Assembly: GCF_014192415.1 (NCBI RefSeq)
Contig: NZ_JACHXY010000002.1
Location: 434,001-498,000 of the forward strand
Direction: 5' to 3'
From: Microbacterium proteolyticum
GTDB taxonomy: Bacteria; Actinomycetota; Actinomycetes; Actinomycetales; Microbacteriaceae
Length of the DNA stretch: 64,000 bases
Below, in pieces: positions 56,830 to 64,000 of the stretch. Position 1 is the first letter of the stretch. Each line of letters starts with the position of its first letter. The position numbers were made by a program, and so were the translations under genes. Under the pieces are notes generated by a model. The model did not search any database. It saw only the letters and a program-made list of their open reading frames with translations, and was not told the DNA's origin.

Positions 56830-58908
56830 ATGGTCCGAACCGAGCCCGCCCTGACGACCCGTCCCGCTCTGCTGAATCCCGCGTTCGACGACCTCGGTGT
56901 GCGCCTCGGTCCCGATGGCGGAACGCTGCGCGTCTGGTCGGCGTCCGCCGACGCGATGCAGCTGCTGATCTTCGACGACGTCGATCTCGACTGGGCCACC
57001 GAGACGATCGCCCTCTCCCCCATCGGCGGCGGAGTCTTCGAGGCCACCACGCCGCTGCTGCGCCCCGGTGCGCGGTACGCCATCCGCGTCGGCGGGCCGC
57101 ACGGCACGGGGCACACCTTCAACCCGCAGTCGCTGCTCGTCGAACCCTATTCGCGCGGACTCGTCTCGGGCAGCTTCGGCGACTGGCGTTCGGTGGTGGT
57201 CGACGGTTCCTTCGACTGGGGCACCTCGACCAAGCCGCGCGTGCCGATGGATCGCACGGTGATCTACGAGGGGCACGTGAAGGGTCTGACCAAGCGGCAT
57301 CCGTTCATCCCCCCGGCGCTGCACGGCACCTACGCGGGCCTCGCGCACCCCGCGATGATCGAGCACCTGCTCTCGCTCGGTGTCACCAGCGTCGAGCTGC
57401 TGCCGGTGCACGCCTTCGCGACCGAACCGCGGCTCCTCCAGCTCGGGCTCACGAATTACTGGGGCTACAACTCGCTGAACTTCTTCACCCCGCACGCGCC
57501 CTACGCCACCGCGGCGAACCGCGCCGAAGGACCTGAGGCGGTCCTGCGCGAGTTCAAGGGCATGGTCAAGCTGTTGCACGAGGCGGGGCTCGAGGTCATC
57601 CTCGACGTCGTCCACAACCACACCGCAGAAGAGGGCCTCGGCGGACCGCGCACGAGCCTGCGCGGCATCGACAACCGGTCGTACTATCGCCAGACGGCCG
57701 AGGGCGCGTACATCGACGAGACCGGGTGCGGCAACGCGGTGAACACGTCGACGGATGCCGCGGCCCGCCTCGTGCTCGACTCGGTGCGCTACTGGGCCGA
57801 CGAGGTGCAGGTCGACGGTTTCCGCTTCGATCTCGCGGTGACCCTCGGGCGCGATGAACGGCATTCCTTCACGCCCGACCATCCACTGCTCACCGCCCTC
57901 CGCGAGGACGCCGCCGCGTCGGGCACGAAGCTCATCGCCGAGCCGTGGGACGTCGGGATGGGCGGCTGGCAGACGGGCAACTTCGGCGACGGCTGGCTCG
58001 AATGGAACGACCGTTACCGCGACCGTGTCCGCAACTTCTGGCTCAGCGACATCGACTACGCCCGTCGCGCCGACACCGCCCCCGTCGGCATCGGCGGGTT
58101 CGCCACGCGCCTGGCCGGCTCCTCGAACACGTTCAGCGAGGAACGCGGGCCGCTCGCGAGCGTGAACTTCGTCACCGCGCACGACGGCTTCACCCTGCGC
58201 GACCTCGTGTCGTACGACGTCAAGCACAACCTCGGCAACGGCGAGCAGAACCGCGACGGAGCCGACACGAACCGCTCCTTCAACCACGGCGCCGAGGGGC
58301 CCACCGACGACGACCGCGTACTCGCCACGCGCCGGACGGCCATGCGCAACCTGATGGGCACACTGCTGCTCTCGGCGGGCGTGCCGATGATCACCGCCGG
58401 CGACGAGATGGGCCGCACGCAGCGCGGGAACAACAACGCGTACTGCCACGACTCCGCTCTCACCTGGCTGTCGTGGGAGATGGCACCGTGGCAGCGCGAC
58501 CTGTTCGCCCACACGCAGCGACTGCTCCAGCTGCGTCGCGACAACCCGGCATTACGCCCTCAGCGCTTCGCGCGCCTCGGGGAGCAGATCCCCTCGGCGT
58601 CCGTCATGGAATGGTTCGACGAGCACGGCCAGACCATGTCGAGCGACCGGTGGAACGACCCGGCCCACCGCACGCTGCAGTACCTCGCGACCTCGACGCC
58701 CGAGATCGAGGCGCCCAACCGCGTGCTGCTGGTGATCCACGGCACGGAGCACCCCACCGACATCGTGCTCCCCGACCTCGAGGACGCGGTGTTCGTCGAG
58801 CTGTGGTCCAGCGTCGATGAGACGCCCTCCGACGCCCACCCGATTTTCGCGCCGGGCGATGTCGTTCCCCTCCCCGGTGCGTCGATGCGGCTGTTCCGCG
58901 TCGACTGA
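56830..58908 (+). CDS. glgX: Glycogen debranching enzyme GlgX
   Basis: A 692-residue GH13 isoamylase-type enzyme that removes alpha-1,6 branches from glycogen. The N-terminal CBM48 domain is near 20-110, and the GH13 barrel follows with DVVHNHTAE (conserved motif I), DGFRFDLAV (nucleophile Asp) and the acid/base region LIAEPWDVG. The C-terminal beta domain begins near 590. ATG at 56830 follows TACCCT and seven bases (leaderless). It lies upstream of glgE-glgB but appears to have its own promoter. Confidence 0.95.
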   Translation: MVRTEPALTTRPALLNPAFDDLGVRLGPDGGTLRVWSASADAMQLLIFDDVDLDWATETIALSPIGGGVFEATTPLLRPGARYAIRVGGPHGTGHTFNPQSLLVEPYSRGLVSGSFGDWRSVVVDGSFDWGTSTKPRVPMDRTVIYEGHVKGLTKRHPFIPPALHGTYAGLAHPAMIEHLLSLGVTSVELLPVHAFATEPRLLQLGLTNYWGYNSLNFFTPHAPYATAANRAEGPEAVLREFKGMVKLLHEAGLEVILDVVHNHTAEEGLGGPRTSLRGIDNRSYYRQTAEGAYIDETGCGNAVNTSTDAAARLVLDSVRYWADEVQVDGFRFDLAVTLGRDERHSFTPDHPLLTALREDAAASGTKLIAEPWDVGMGGWQTGNFGDGWLEWNDRYRDRVRNFWLSDIDYARRADTAPVGIGGFATRLAGSSNTFSEERGPLASVNFVTAHDGFTLRDLVSYDVKHNLGNGEQNRDGADTNRSFNHGAEGPTDDDRVLATRRTAMRNLMGTLLLSAGVPMITAGDEMGRTQRGNNNAYCHDSALTWLSWEMAPWQRDLFAHTQRLLQLRRDNPALRPQRFARLGEQIPSASVMEWFDEHGQTMSSDRWNDPAHRTLQYLATSTPEIEAPNRVLLVIHGTEHPTDIVLPDLEDAVFVELWSSVDETPSDAHPIFAPGDVVPLPGASMRLFRVD

Positions 58909-58976
58909 TCAGGCCCCGCTGTCAAGGCCGTACGAAACGATGCGGCAACGTCGGCGGCCCGCGGTAGGTTCGGACC

Positions 58977-61061
58977 GTGGCCACCACGACGACACTCTCG
59001 CCCGAGCTGCCCTGGCGCAGCGCCGCCTCGATCCCCGTGCGTCCGGTCAAACCGACGCCCACATCGCGCCGCGTGGTCACCCCGCGCATCCCGATGGCGC
59101 TTCCCCACCCGAGCGTGCCCGGCGGAGCCTTTCGCCCGTCGGCCTACGTCGGGGAAGCCGTGCCGTTCACGGTCACCGCCTTCCGCGAGGGTCACGATCG
59201 CATCGGTGTCAACGTGCGGTTGTTCTCGCCCTCGGGTGACGAGTCGCTGCACCGCCTGAGCCCCCTGAACGACGGCTTCGATCGGTGGTCCGCCGTGGTG
59301 GCACCGCTCGAGCAGGGCGTGTGGCGCTTCCGGTTCGAGTCCTTCGCCGACGACTTCGCCACGTGGGAGCACGCCGCCGAGGTGAAGATCGCCGCGGGTG
59401 TCGACACCGCGCTCATGCGCACGATGGGCGCGGAGCTGTTCGACCGCGCGCGCGGCGAGAAGAAGCGCCCCGGCGCCGACAAAGACGCGCTGTACGAAGC
59501 CGCGCGGGCACTGCGCGACTCCGACGTCCACGACGACGTCGCCCTGTCGATCGTGCGCGATCCCGCGATCGCCGCCCTGTTCGCGGCTCGTCCGATGATG
59601 GGACTGGTCTCGATCGGCCGGGAGGCCGAGCTGCTCGTCGAACGCGAACGCGCAGGCGTCGGCGCGTGGTACGAGTTCTTCCCTCGCTCCGAGGGCGCCA
59701 CCCGCAACGAAGACGGTTCCGTCGTCAGCGGCACGTTCCGCACCGCCGTCGACCGTCTCCCCGGCGTCGCCGGCATGGGTTTCGACGTGCTGTACCTGCC
59801 GCCGATCCACCCCATCGGCGAGACCAACCGCAAGGGCCCGAACAACACCCTCGTCACACAGCCGGGCGACCCGGGTTCGCCGTGGGCCATCGGCGGTGCC
59901 GCGGGCGGTCACGACACTGTCCATCCTGACCTCGGCACCCTCGACGACTTCCGGGCGTTCGTGGCCGCGGCCCGAGAGAACGGCCTCGAGGTCGCCCTCG
60001 ATCTCGCGCTGCAGGCCTCGCCCGACCACCCGTGGGTCGCGGAGCACCCCGAGTGGTTCACGACGCTGCCCGACGGCTCGATCGCGTTCGCCGAGAACCC
60101 GCCGAAGAAGTACCAGGACATCTATCCGGTCAACTTCGACAACGACCCCGACGGCATCCGGGCCGAGGTGCTGCGCATCGTGCGCCACTGGATCGCCCAG
60201 GGCGTGACCATCTTCCGTGTCGACAACCCGCACACCAAGCCCCTGCAGTTCTGGGAGTGGCTCATCGCCACGGTCAGCGCCGAGGAACCCGATGCGGTGT
60301 TCCTCGCCGAGGCCTTCACACGCCCCGCGCCCATGCAGGGCCTGGCCATGGCCGGTTTCCAGCAGAGCTACACGTACTTCACCTGGCGCAACACGAAGGA
60401 AGAACTCGAGGAGTTCCTCGGTGCGCTCGCGCATGAGACGGACGACTTCCTGCGCCCGAACCTCTTCGTGAACACCCCCGACATCCTCACCGAGTACCTG
60501 CAGTACGGCGGGCGGCCCGCGTACAAGATCCGCGCGGCCATCGCCGCGACCGCGGCGCCGACCTACGGCGTCTATGCGGGGTACGAACTCATCGAGAACG
60601 TCGCCCGCCCGGGTTCCGAAGAGAACATCGACAACGAGAAGTACGAGTACAAGTTCCGCGATTGGGAGGGCGCCGAAGCCACCGGCCACTCGATCGCGCC
60701 GTACCTGCGCATGCTCAACGCCGCGCGGCGCGCACACCCGGCGCTCCGACAGCTGCGCAACCTCGACGTGCACTGGAGCGACGACGACGCCACCCTCGTG
60801 TACTCCAAGCACTTGCCCGCCGAGCTGTCCCCGACCGGCGCCTCCGACACGATCATCGTCGTGGCCAACGTCGACCCGCACTCCGCCCGCGAGACGACCG
60901 TCCACCTCGACACGACCGTCTTCGGCATCGAACCGGGCGCGTCGTACGACGTCGAAGACCTCGTGACCGGCCAGGTGTGGACGTGGGCCGACCACAACTT
61001 CGTGCGTCTCGACGCCTTCAACGAGCCCGTGCACATCCTGCACGTCAAGGAGAACCGATGA
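58977..61061 (+). CDS. glgE: Alpha-1,4-glucan:maltose-1-phosphate maltosyltransferase GlgE
   Basis: A 694-residue GH13 subfamily 3 enzyme that extends alpha-1,4-glucan with maltose 1-phosphate. The nucleophile region reads TIFRVDNPHTKP and the acid/base VFLAEAF; KGPNNTL near 285 is the maltose-phosphate loop. The N-terminal beta domain and the helical S-domain insert (about 110-215) match GlgE. GTG at 58977 follows TAGGTT and six bases (leaderless). It overlaps glgB by ATGA. Confidence 0.96.
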   Translation: MATTTTLSPELPWRSAASIPVRPVKPTPTSRRVVTPRIPMALPHPSVPGGAFRPSAYVGEAVPFTVTAFREGHDRIGVNVRLFSPSGDESLHRLSPLNDGFDRWSAVVAPLEQGVWRFRFESFADDFATWEHAAEVKIAAGVDTALMRTMGAELFDRARGEKKRPGADKDALYEAARALRDSDVHDDVALSIVRDPAIAALFAARPMMGLVSIGREAELLVERERAGVGAWYEFFPRSEGATRNEDGSVVSGTFRTAVDRLPGVAGMGFDVLYLPPIHPIGETNRKGPNNTLVTQPGDPGSPWAIGGAAGGHDTVHPDLGTLDDFRAFVAAARENGLEVALDLALQASPDHPWVAEHPEWFTTLPDGSIAFAENPPKKYQDIYPVNFDNDPDGIRAEVLRIVRHWIAQGVTIFRVDNPHTKPLQFWEWLIATVSAEEPDAVFLAEAFTRPAPMQGLAMAGFQQSYTYFTWRNTKEELEEFLGALAHETDDFLRPNLFVNTPDILTEYLQYGGRPAYKIRAAIAATAAPTYGVYAGYELIENVARPGSEENIDNEKYEYKFRDWEGAEATGHSIAPYLRMLNAARRAHPALRQLRNLDVHWSDDDATLVYSKHLPAELSPTGASDTIIVVANVDPHSARETTVHLDTTVFGIEPGASYDVEDLVTGQVWTWADHNFVRLDAFNEPVHILHVKENR

Positions 61062-63196
61062 CCCCGCTTCCCGCTGAGATCCTGGACGCCGTCGCCCAGG
61101 GTGCCCATCATGACCCGCACAGCGTGCTGGGCGTGCACGAGACCGGCGACGGCTGGGTGATCCGTACTCGACGTCCCCTCGCCCACGAGGTCGTCGCCGA
61201 GCTCGCTGACGGTCGCAGCGTGCCTCTGGAACACCTGCACGGCGGTATCTGGGAGGCGCACACCGAGGCGTACCCCGGTTCGTACACCGTGCGCGCCGGC
61301 TACGAGGGCACCGAGCACGTCGCCGACGACGGCTACCGGCACGCGCCCTCCATCGGCGAGCTCGACCTCCACCTCGTCTCGGAGGGACGCCACGAGGAGC
61401 TGTGGCGCGTCCTCGGAGCGCACGTGCGCGAGCTCGACGGATCCCGCGGCGTGGCCTTCACGGTCTGGGCGCCCGACGCTCGCGCTCTGCGCGTCATCGG
61501 CGACTTCAACGGCTGGGACGGCTCGGGCAGCGCGATGCGCTCGATGGGCGGCAGCGGCGTGTGGGAGGTGTTCATCCCCGGCATCGGAACAGGCACGCGG
61601 TACAAGTTCGAGATCCTCACCCGCGCGGGTCAATGGATCGAGAAGGCCGACCCCATGGCGCGCCTCGCAGAGGTGCCACCGGCGACGGCGTCGGTGGTCA
61701 CCGAATCCGACTACAGCTGGTCGGACGACGCGTGGATCGCACACCGCTCCTCCACCGCCCCGATCGACCGCCCGATGTCGGTCTACGAGCTTCACCTCGG
61801 CTCGTGGAAGCAGGGCCTGTCGTACCGCGACGCGGCGGACCAGATCATCGACTACGTCGGCGCCCAGGGCTTCACCCACGTGGAGTTCCTGCCCCTGTCC
61901 GAGCACCCCTTCGGCGGCTCGTGGGGCTACCAGGTGTCGGGCTACTACGCCCCCACCAGCCGCTTCGGAGACCCCGACGACCTGCGCTACCTGATCGATC
62001 GCCTTCACCAGGCCGACATCGGCGTCATCATGGACTGGGTGCCCGGGCACTTCCCCAAGGACGACTTCGCCCTCGCCCGCTTCGACGGTGAAGCGCTCTA
62101 CGAGCACCCCGATCCGCGTCGCGGCGAGCACAAGGACTGGGGCACGCTGATCTTCGACTACGGGCGGAACGAGGTGCGCAACTTCCTCGTCGCGAACGCG
62201 CTGTACTGGTTCGAGGAGTTCCACGTCGACGGTCTGCGAGTGGATGCCGTGGCATCCATGCTCTATCTCGATTACTCCCGCGAAGACGGGGAGTGGGCGC
62301 CCAACCAGTTCGGGGGCCGCGAGAACCTCGAGGCCATCCGCTTCCTGCAGGAGGTCAATGCGACCTCCTACAAGCGCTACCCCGGCATCGCGATCATCGC
62401 CGAGGAGTCCACCAGCTTCCCCGGAGTGACCGCGCCGACGTCGGCCGCGGGTCTGGGCTTCGGCTTCAAATGGAACATGGGCTGGATGAACGACTCGCTG
62501 CAGTACATCGGGCGCGACCCCATGTACCGCTCGCACCACGAAGGAGAACTGTCGTTCTCGTTCGTCTACGGGTTCAGCGAGAACTTCGTCCTGCCGATCA
62601 GCCACGACGAGGTCGTTCACGGCAAGGGCAGCCTCTTCGGACGGATGCCGGGAGATCACTGGCAGAAGCTCGCGAACATGCGCGCGTTCCTCGCGTACAT
62701 GTGGGGCCACCCCGGCAAGCAGTTGCTGTTCATGGGCCAGGAGTTCGGCCAGATGTCCGAGTGGTCCGAATCGCGCAGCCTTGACTGGTGGATGCTCGAC
62801 CAGCCGGCGCACCGTCAGCTGCACGACTTCGTCGCCGAGTTGAACCGCGTCTACAAGGATCAGGCGGCCCTCTGGTCGCGCGATCACGACGGTGCCGCGT
62901 TCTCGCGCCTGGGTGCCCCGGCGTGGAACCCCAACGTCCTCGCCTTCGCCCGCCGCGACCACCATGGCAACACCGTGGCCGTCGTCTGCAACTTCTCCGG
63001 TGTCCCCCTCGGTGATTTCCCGCTCGACCTCCCCGAAGCGGGCACCTGGACCGAGGTGCTGAACAGCGACGCCGGGGCGTTCGGCGGGTCCGGACAGGGC
63101 AACCTGGGCGCCGTGACGACCGATGCCCGCGGCAACGCGACGCTGACGCTTCCGCCGCTGGGCGTGCTCTGGCTGCACCACCGCGCCGACGTCTGA
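61058..63196 (+). CDS. glgB: 1,4-alpha-glucan branching enzyme GlgB
   Basis: A 712-residue GH13 enzyme forming alpha-1,6 branches. Two beta-sandwich domains (about 15-105 and 110-215) precede the barrel: GVIMDWVPGHFPKDD, nucleophile Asp in GLRVDAVASML, acid/base Glu in IIAEESTSF and the transition-state pair near LPISHDEVVHGKGS. It completes the GlgE branch: branched glucan built from GlgE product. The stop is followed by a strong hairpin. Confidence 0.96.
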   Translation: MTPLPAEILDAVAQGAHHDPHSVLGVHETGDGWVIRTRRPLAHEVVAELADGRSVPLEHLHGGIWEAHTEAYPGSYTVRAGYEGTEHVADDGYRHAPSIGELDLHLVSEGRHEELWRVLGAHVRELDGSRGVAFTVWAPDARALRVIGDFNGWDGSGSAMRSMGGSGVWEVFIPGIGTGTRYKFEILTRAGQWIEKADPMARLAEVPPATASVVTESDYSWSDDAWIAHRSSTAPIDRPMSVYELHLGSWKQGLSYRDAADQIIDYVGAQGFTHVEFLPLSEHPFGGSWGYQVSGYYAPTSRFGDPDDLRYLIDRLHQADIGVIMDWVPGHFPKDDFALARFDGEALYEHPDPRRGEHKDWGTLIFDYGRNEVRNFLVANALYWFEEFHVDGLRVDAVASMLYLDYSREDGEWAPNQFGGRENLEAIRFLQEVNATSYKRYPGIAIIAEESTSFPGVTAPTSAAGLGFGFKWNMGWMNDSLQYIGRDPMYRSHHEGELSFSFVYGFSENFVLPISHDEVVHGKGSLFGRMPGDHWQKLANMRAFLAYMWGHPGKQLLFMGQEFGQMSEWSESRSLDWWMLDQPAHRQLHDFVAELNRVYKDQAALWSRDHDGAAFSRLGAPAWNPNVLAFARRDHHGNTVAVVCNFSGVPLGDFPLDLPEAGTWTEVLNSDAGAFGGSGQGNLGAVTTDARGNATLTLPPLGVLWLHHRADV

Positions 63197-63210
63197 CGTC
63201 ACGCGAACGA

Positions 63211-63240
63211 CGAAGGCCCCGTCCGCGGACGGGGCCTTCG
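63211..63240. terminator. Bidirectional terminator between glgB and the thioredoxin gene
   Basis: CGAAGGCCCCGTC and GACGGGGCCTTCG are perfect 13-base arms with a 4-base loop (CGCG), between two converging genes. Confidence 0.88.
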
Positions 63241-63281
63241 TGCGTGGCACGGGAGCGAGAAGCACGCCTCCGTGCGGTGTC

Positions 63282-64000
63282 TCAGAAGAGCAGGGATGCC
63301 AAGCGGGTGCGTGCACGGATGACGCGAGCATCGTCGTCACCGATGAGGCCGAACAGCTCGAGCAGGCGCTCACGCACGGGGGCGCGCTCGTCTGCGGGGA
63401 GCGCCGCGAAGAGCTCGAGCAGACGCCCGAACGCATCCTCGACGTGTCCGCCGACGACGTCGAGGTCGGCGACGAGGAACTGCGCCTCGATCCCGGTGGG
63501 CGACGCAGCGGCGGCCGCGCGTGCGGCCTGCAGATCGGCGTCCTGCACGCGAGCGAGCAGTTGCACCTGCCCGAGGCCGGCGCGCGCGTCGGCATCACGC
63601 GGGTCCTCGACGAGGGCCTTCTCGTAGGCGGCGACCGCACGGGCGTAGTCGCCTTCCTCGATGGCGGCGAACGCTTCGGCGTGCAGCGGCGGGAGGGGCT
63701 CGTCACCGGGAGCCTCCGCGGGCGGAGTCGCCTCGACCGGGACCATTCCGGTCACGCCGTGCTGGGCGGCGAGCTGCAGCAGCTGGGCGAACACGTCGCG
63801 CACCTGCTGCTCGGGCACCGCCCCCGTGAACAGCGGAACGGGCTGCCCCGCGACGAGCGCGAGGACCATCGGAATGGACTGCGCACGGAAGCCCTGCGCC
63901 AACTGCGGGTTGGCGTCGACGTCGACCTTGGCCAGCACGAGGCGTCCGCCGAGCTCGGTGACCACCTTCTCGAGCACGGGGCTCAGCTGCTTGCAGGGCC
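63282..64000 (-). CDS. YbbN-like thioredoxin/TPR co-chaperone (5' end cut by window edge)
   Basis: The minus-strand frame continues past 64000. The visible 238 or so codons begin within the thioredoxin active-site helix: a PCKQLSPVLEKVV segment (the second cysteine of the CXXC-type site), then VDVDANPQLAQGFRAQSIPM with the cis-proline. After about 120 residues, TPR-like helical pairs (HAEAFAAIEEGDYARAVAAY, AGLGQVQLL, AQFLVADLDVVGGHVEDAF) follow to the C-terminus: the YbbN architecture. Rv1324 next to glgE-glgB in M. tuberculosis is the likely counterpart (from memory). Confidence 0.92.
   Translation of the reverse strand, partial: PCKQLSPVLEKVVTELGGRLVLAKVDVDANPQLAQGFRAQSIPMVLALVAGQPVPLFTGAVPEQQVRDVFAQLLQLAAQHGVTGMVPVEATPPAEAPGDEPLPPLHAEAFAAIEEGDYARAVAAYEKALVEDPRDADARAGLGQVQLLARVQDADLQAARAAAAASPTGIEAQFLVADLDVVGGHVEDAFGRLLELFAALPADERAPVRERLLELFGLIGDDDARVIRARTRLASLLF

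Noticed and set aside
60572..63706. Antisense frame of over 1,000 codons opposite glgB and glgE
   Set aside because: Low-complexity arginine/valine shadow of conserved genes on the plus strand; no domain, promoter or ribosome site.

Overview
The window is about 64 kb of very G+C-rich DNA (roughly 70%) carrying dense, mostly housekeeping actinobacterial genes. Codon use, gene content and gene order point to the Microbacteriaceae, most likely Microbacterium or a close relative. This is inference: there is no rRNA gene to confirm it. I see no prophage, insertion sequence, CRISPR array or rRNA operon. Most long antisense open frames are G+C-driven shadows and are left out.

Layout. 1-7 kb: the start of ileS behind a T-box leader, then a peptide/nickel-type ABC import operon (binding protein, two permeases, fused double ATPase), all on the minus strand. 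7-13 kb: valS, a small protein, an ArsR-type regulator with a small partner gene, and a divergent M3 peptidase. 13-18 kb: clpX, clpP2, clpP1, a TPR protein and trigger factor, then tRNA-Pro and tRNA-Gly. 18.5-25.5 kb: a small membrane protein, a macrodomain-like protein, a gamma carbonic anhydrase, dps, an amidohydrolase with a tiny upstream gene, a Nei/Fpg glycosylase, rpiB and ferrochelatase. 25.6-32 kb: pepN, an ABC-2 exporter pair, an MscS channel coupled to a truncated haemoglobin. 32-41 kb: a repeat-bearing protein, two thioesterases, ettA, an extra SSB, and a divergent MocR/YczE pair. 41-46 kb: tRNA-Arg, orn, tRNA-His, a zincin, clpS, a DUF2017 protein, a kinase, a GerW-like protein and dinB. 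46-57 kb: gatCAB, an acyl-CoA synthetase, a lipoprotein, ligA, mnmA and a cysteine desulfurase. 57-64 kb: glgX, glgE, glgB and the start of a YbbN-like thioredoxin.

How the genes work together. Four themes stand out: aminoacyl-tRNA supply (ileS, valS, gatCAB, mnmA with its sulfur donor), Clp proteolysis (ClpX, ClpP1, ClpP2, ClpS, trigger factor), DNA upkeep (ligA, dinB, the Nei-type glycosylase, SSB, Dps) and alpha-glucan metabolism by the GlgE route. Much of 7-38 kb is collinear, as far as I remember it, with the Mycobacterium tuberculosis Rv2448c-Rv2478c region.

Three sequence patterns run through the window and matter more than any single gene. (1) The heptamer GGATGCC/GGCATCC occurs about 88 times by eye, several-fold above composition expectation, and often as inverted pairs in terminators, like a DNA-uptake or similar genome-wide signal. 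(2) At least 18 genes show a TANNNT box exactly 6-7 bases before the start codon, the signature of leaderless mRNAs; this settles many starts. (3) A family of intergenic inverted repeats has tips reading GAGTGTCC. Regulatory elements include a translational T-box for ileS, DtxR/IdeR-like boxes before dps, a ClgR-like box before clpP1, and operators between divergent regulator/target pairs.
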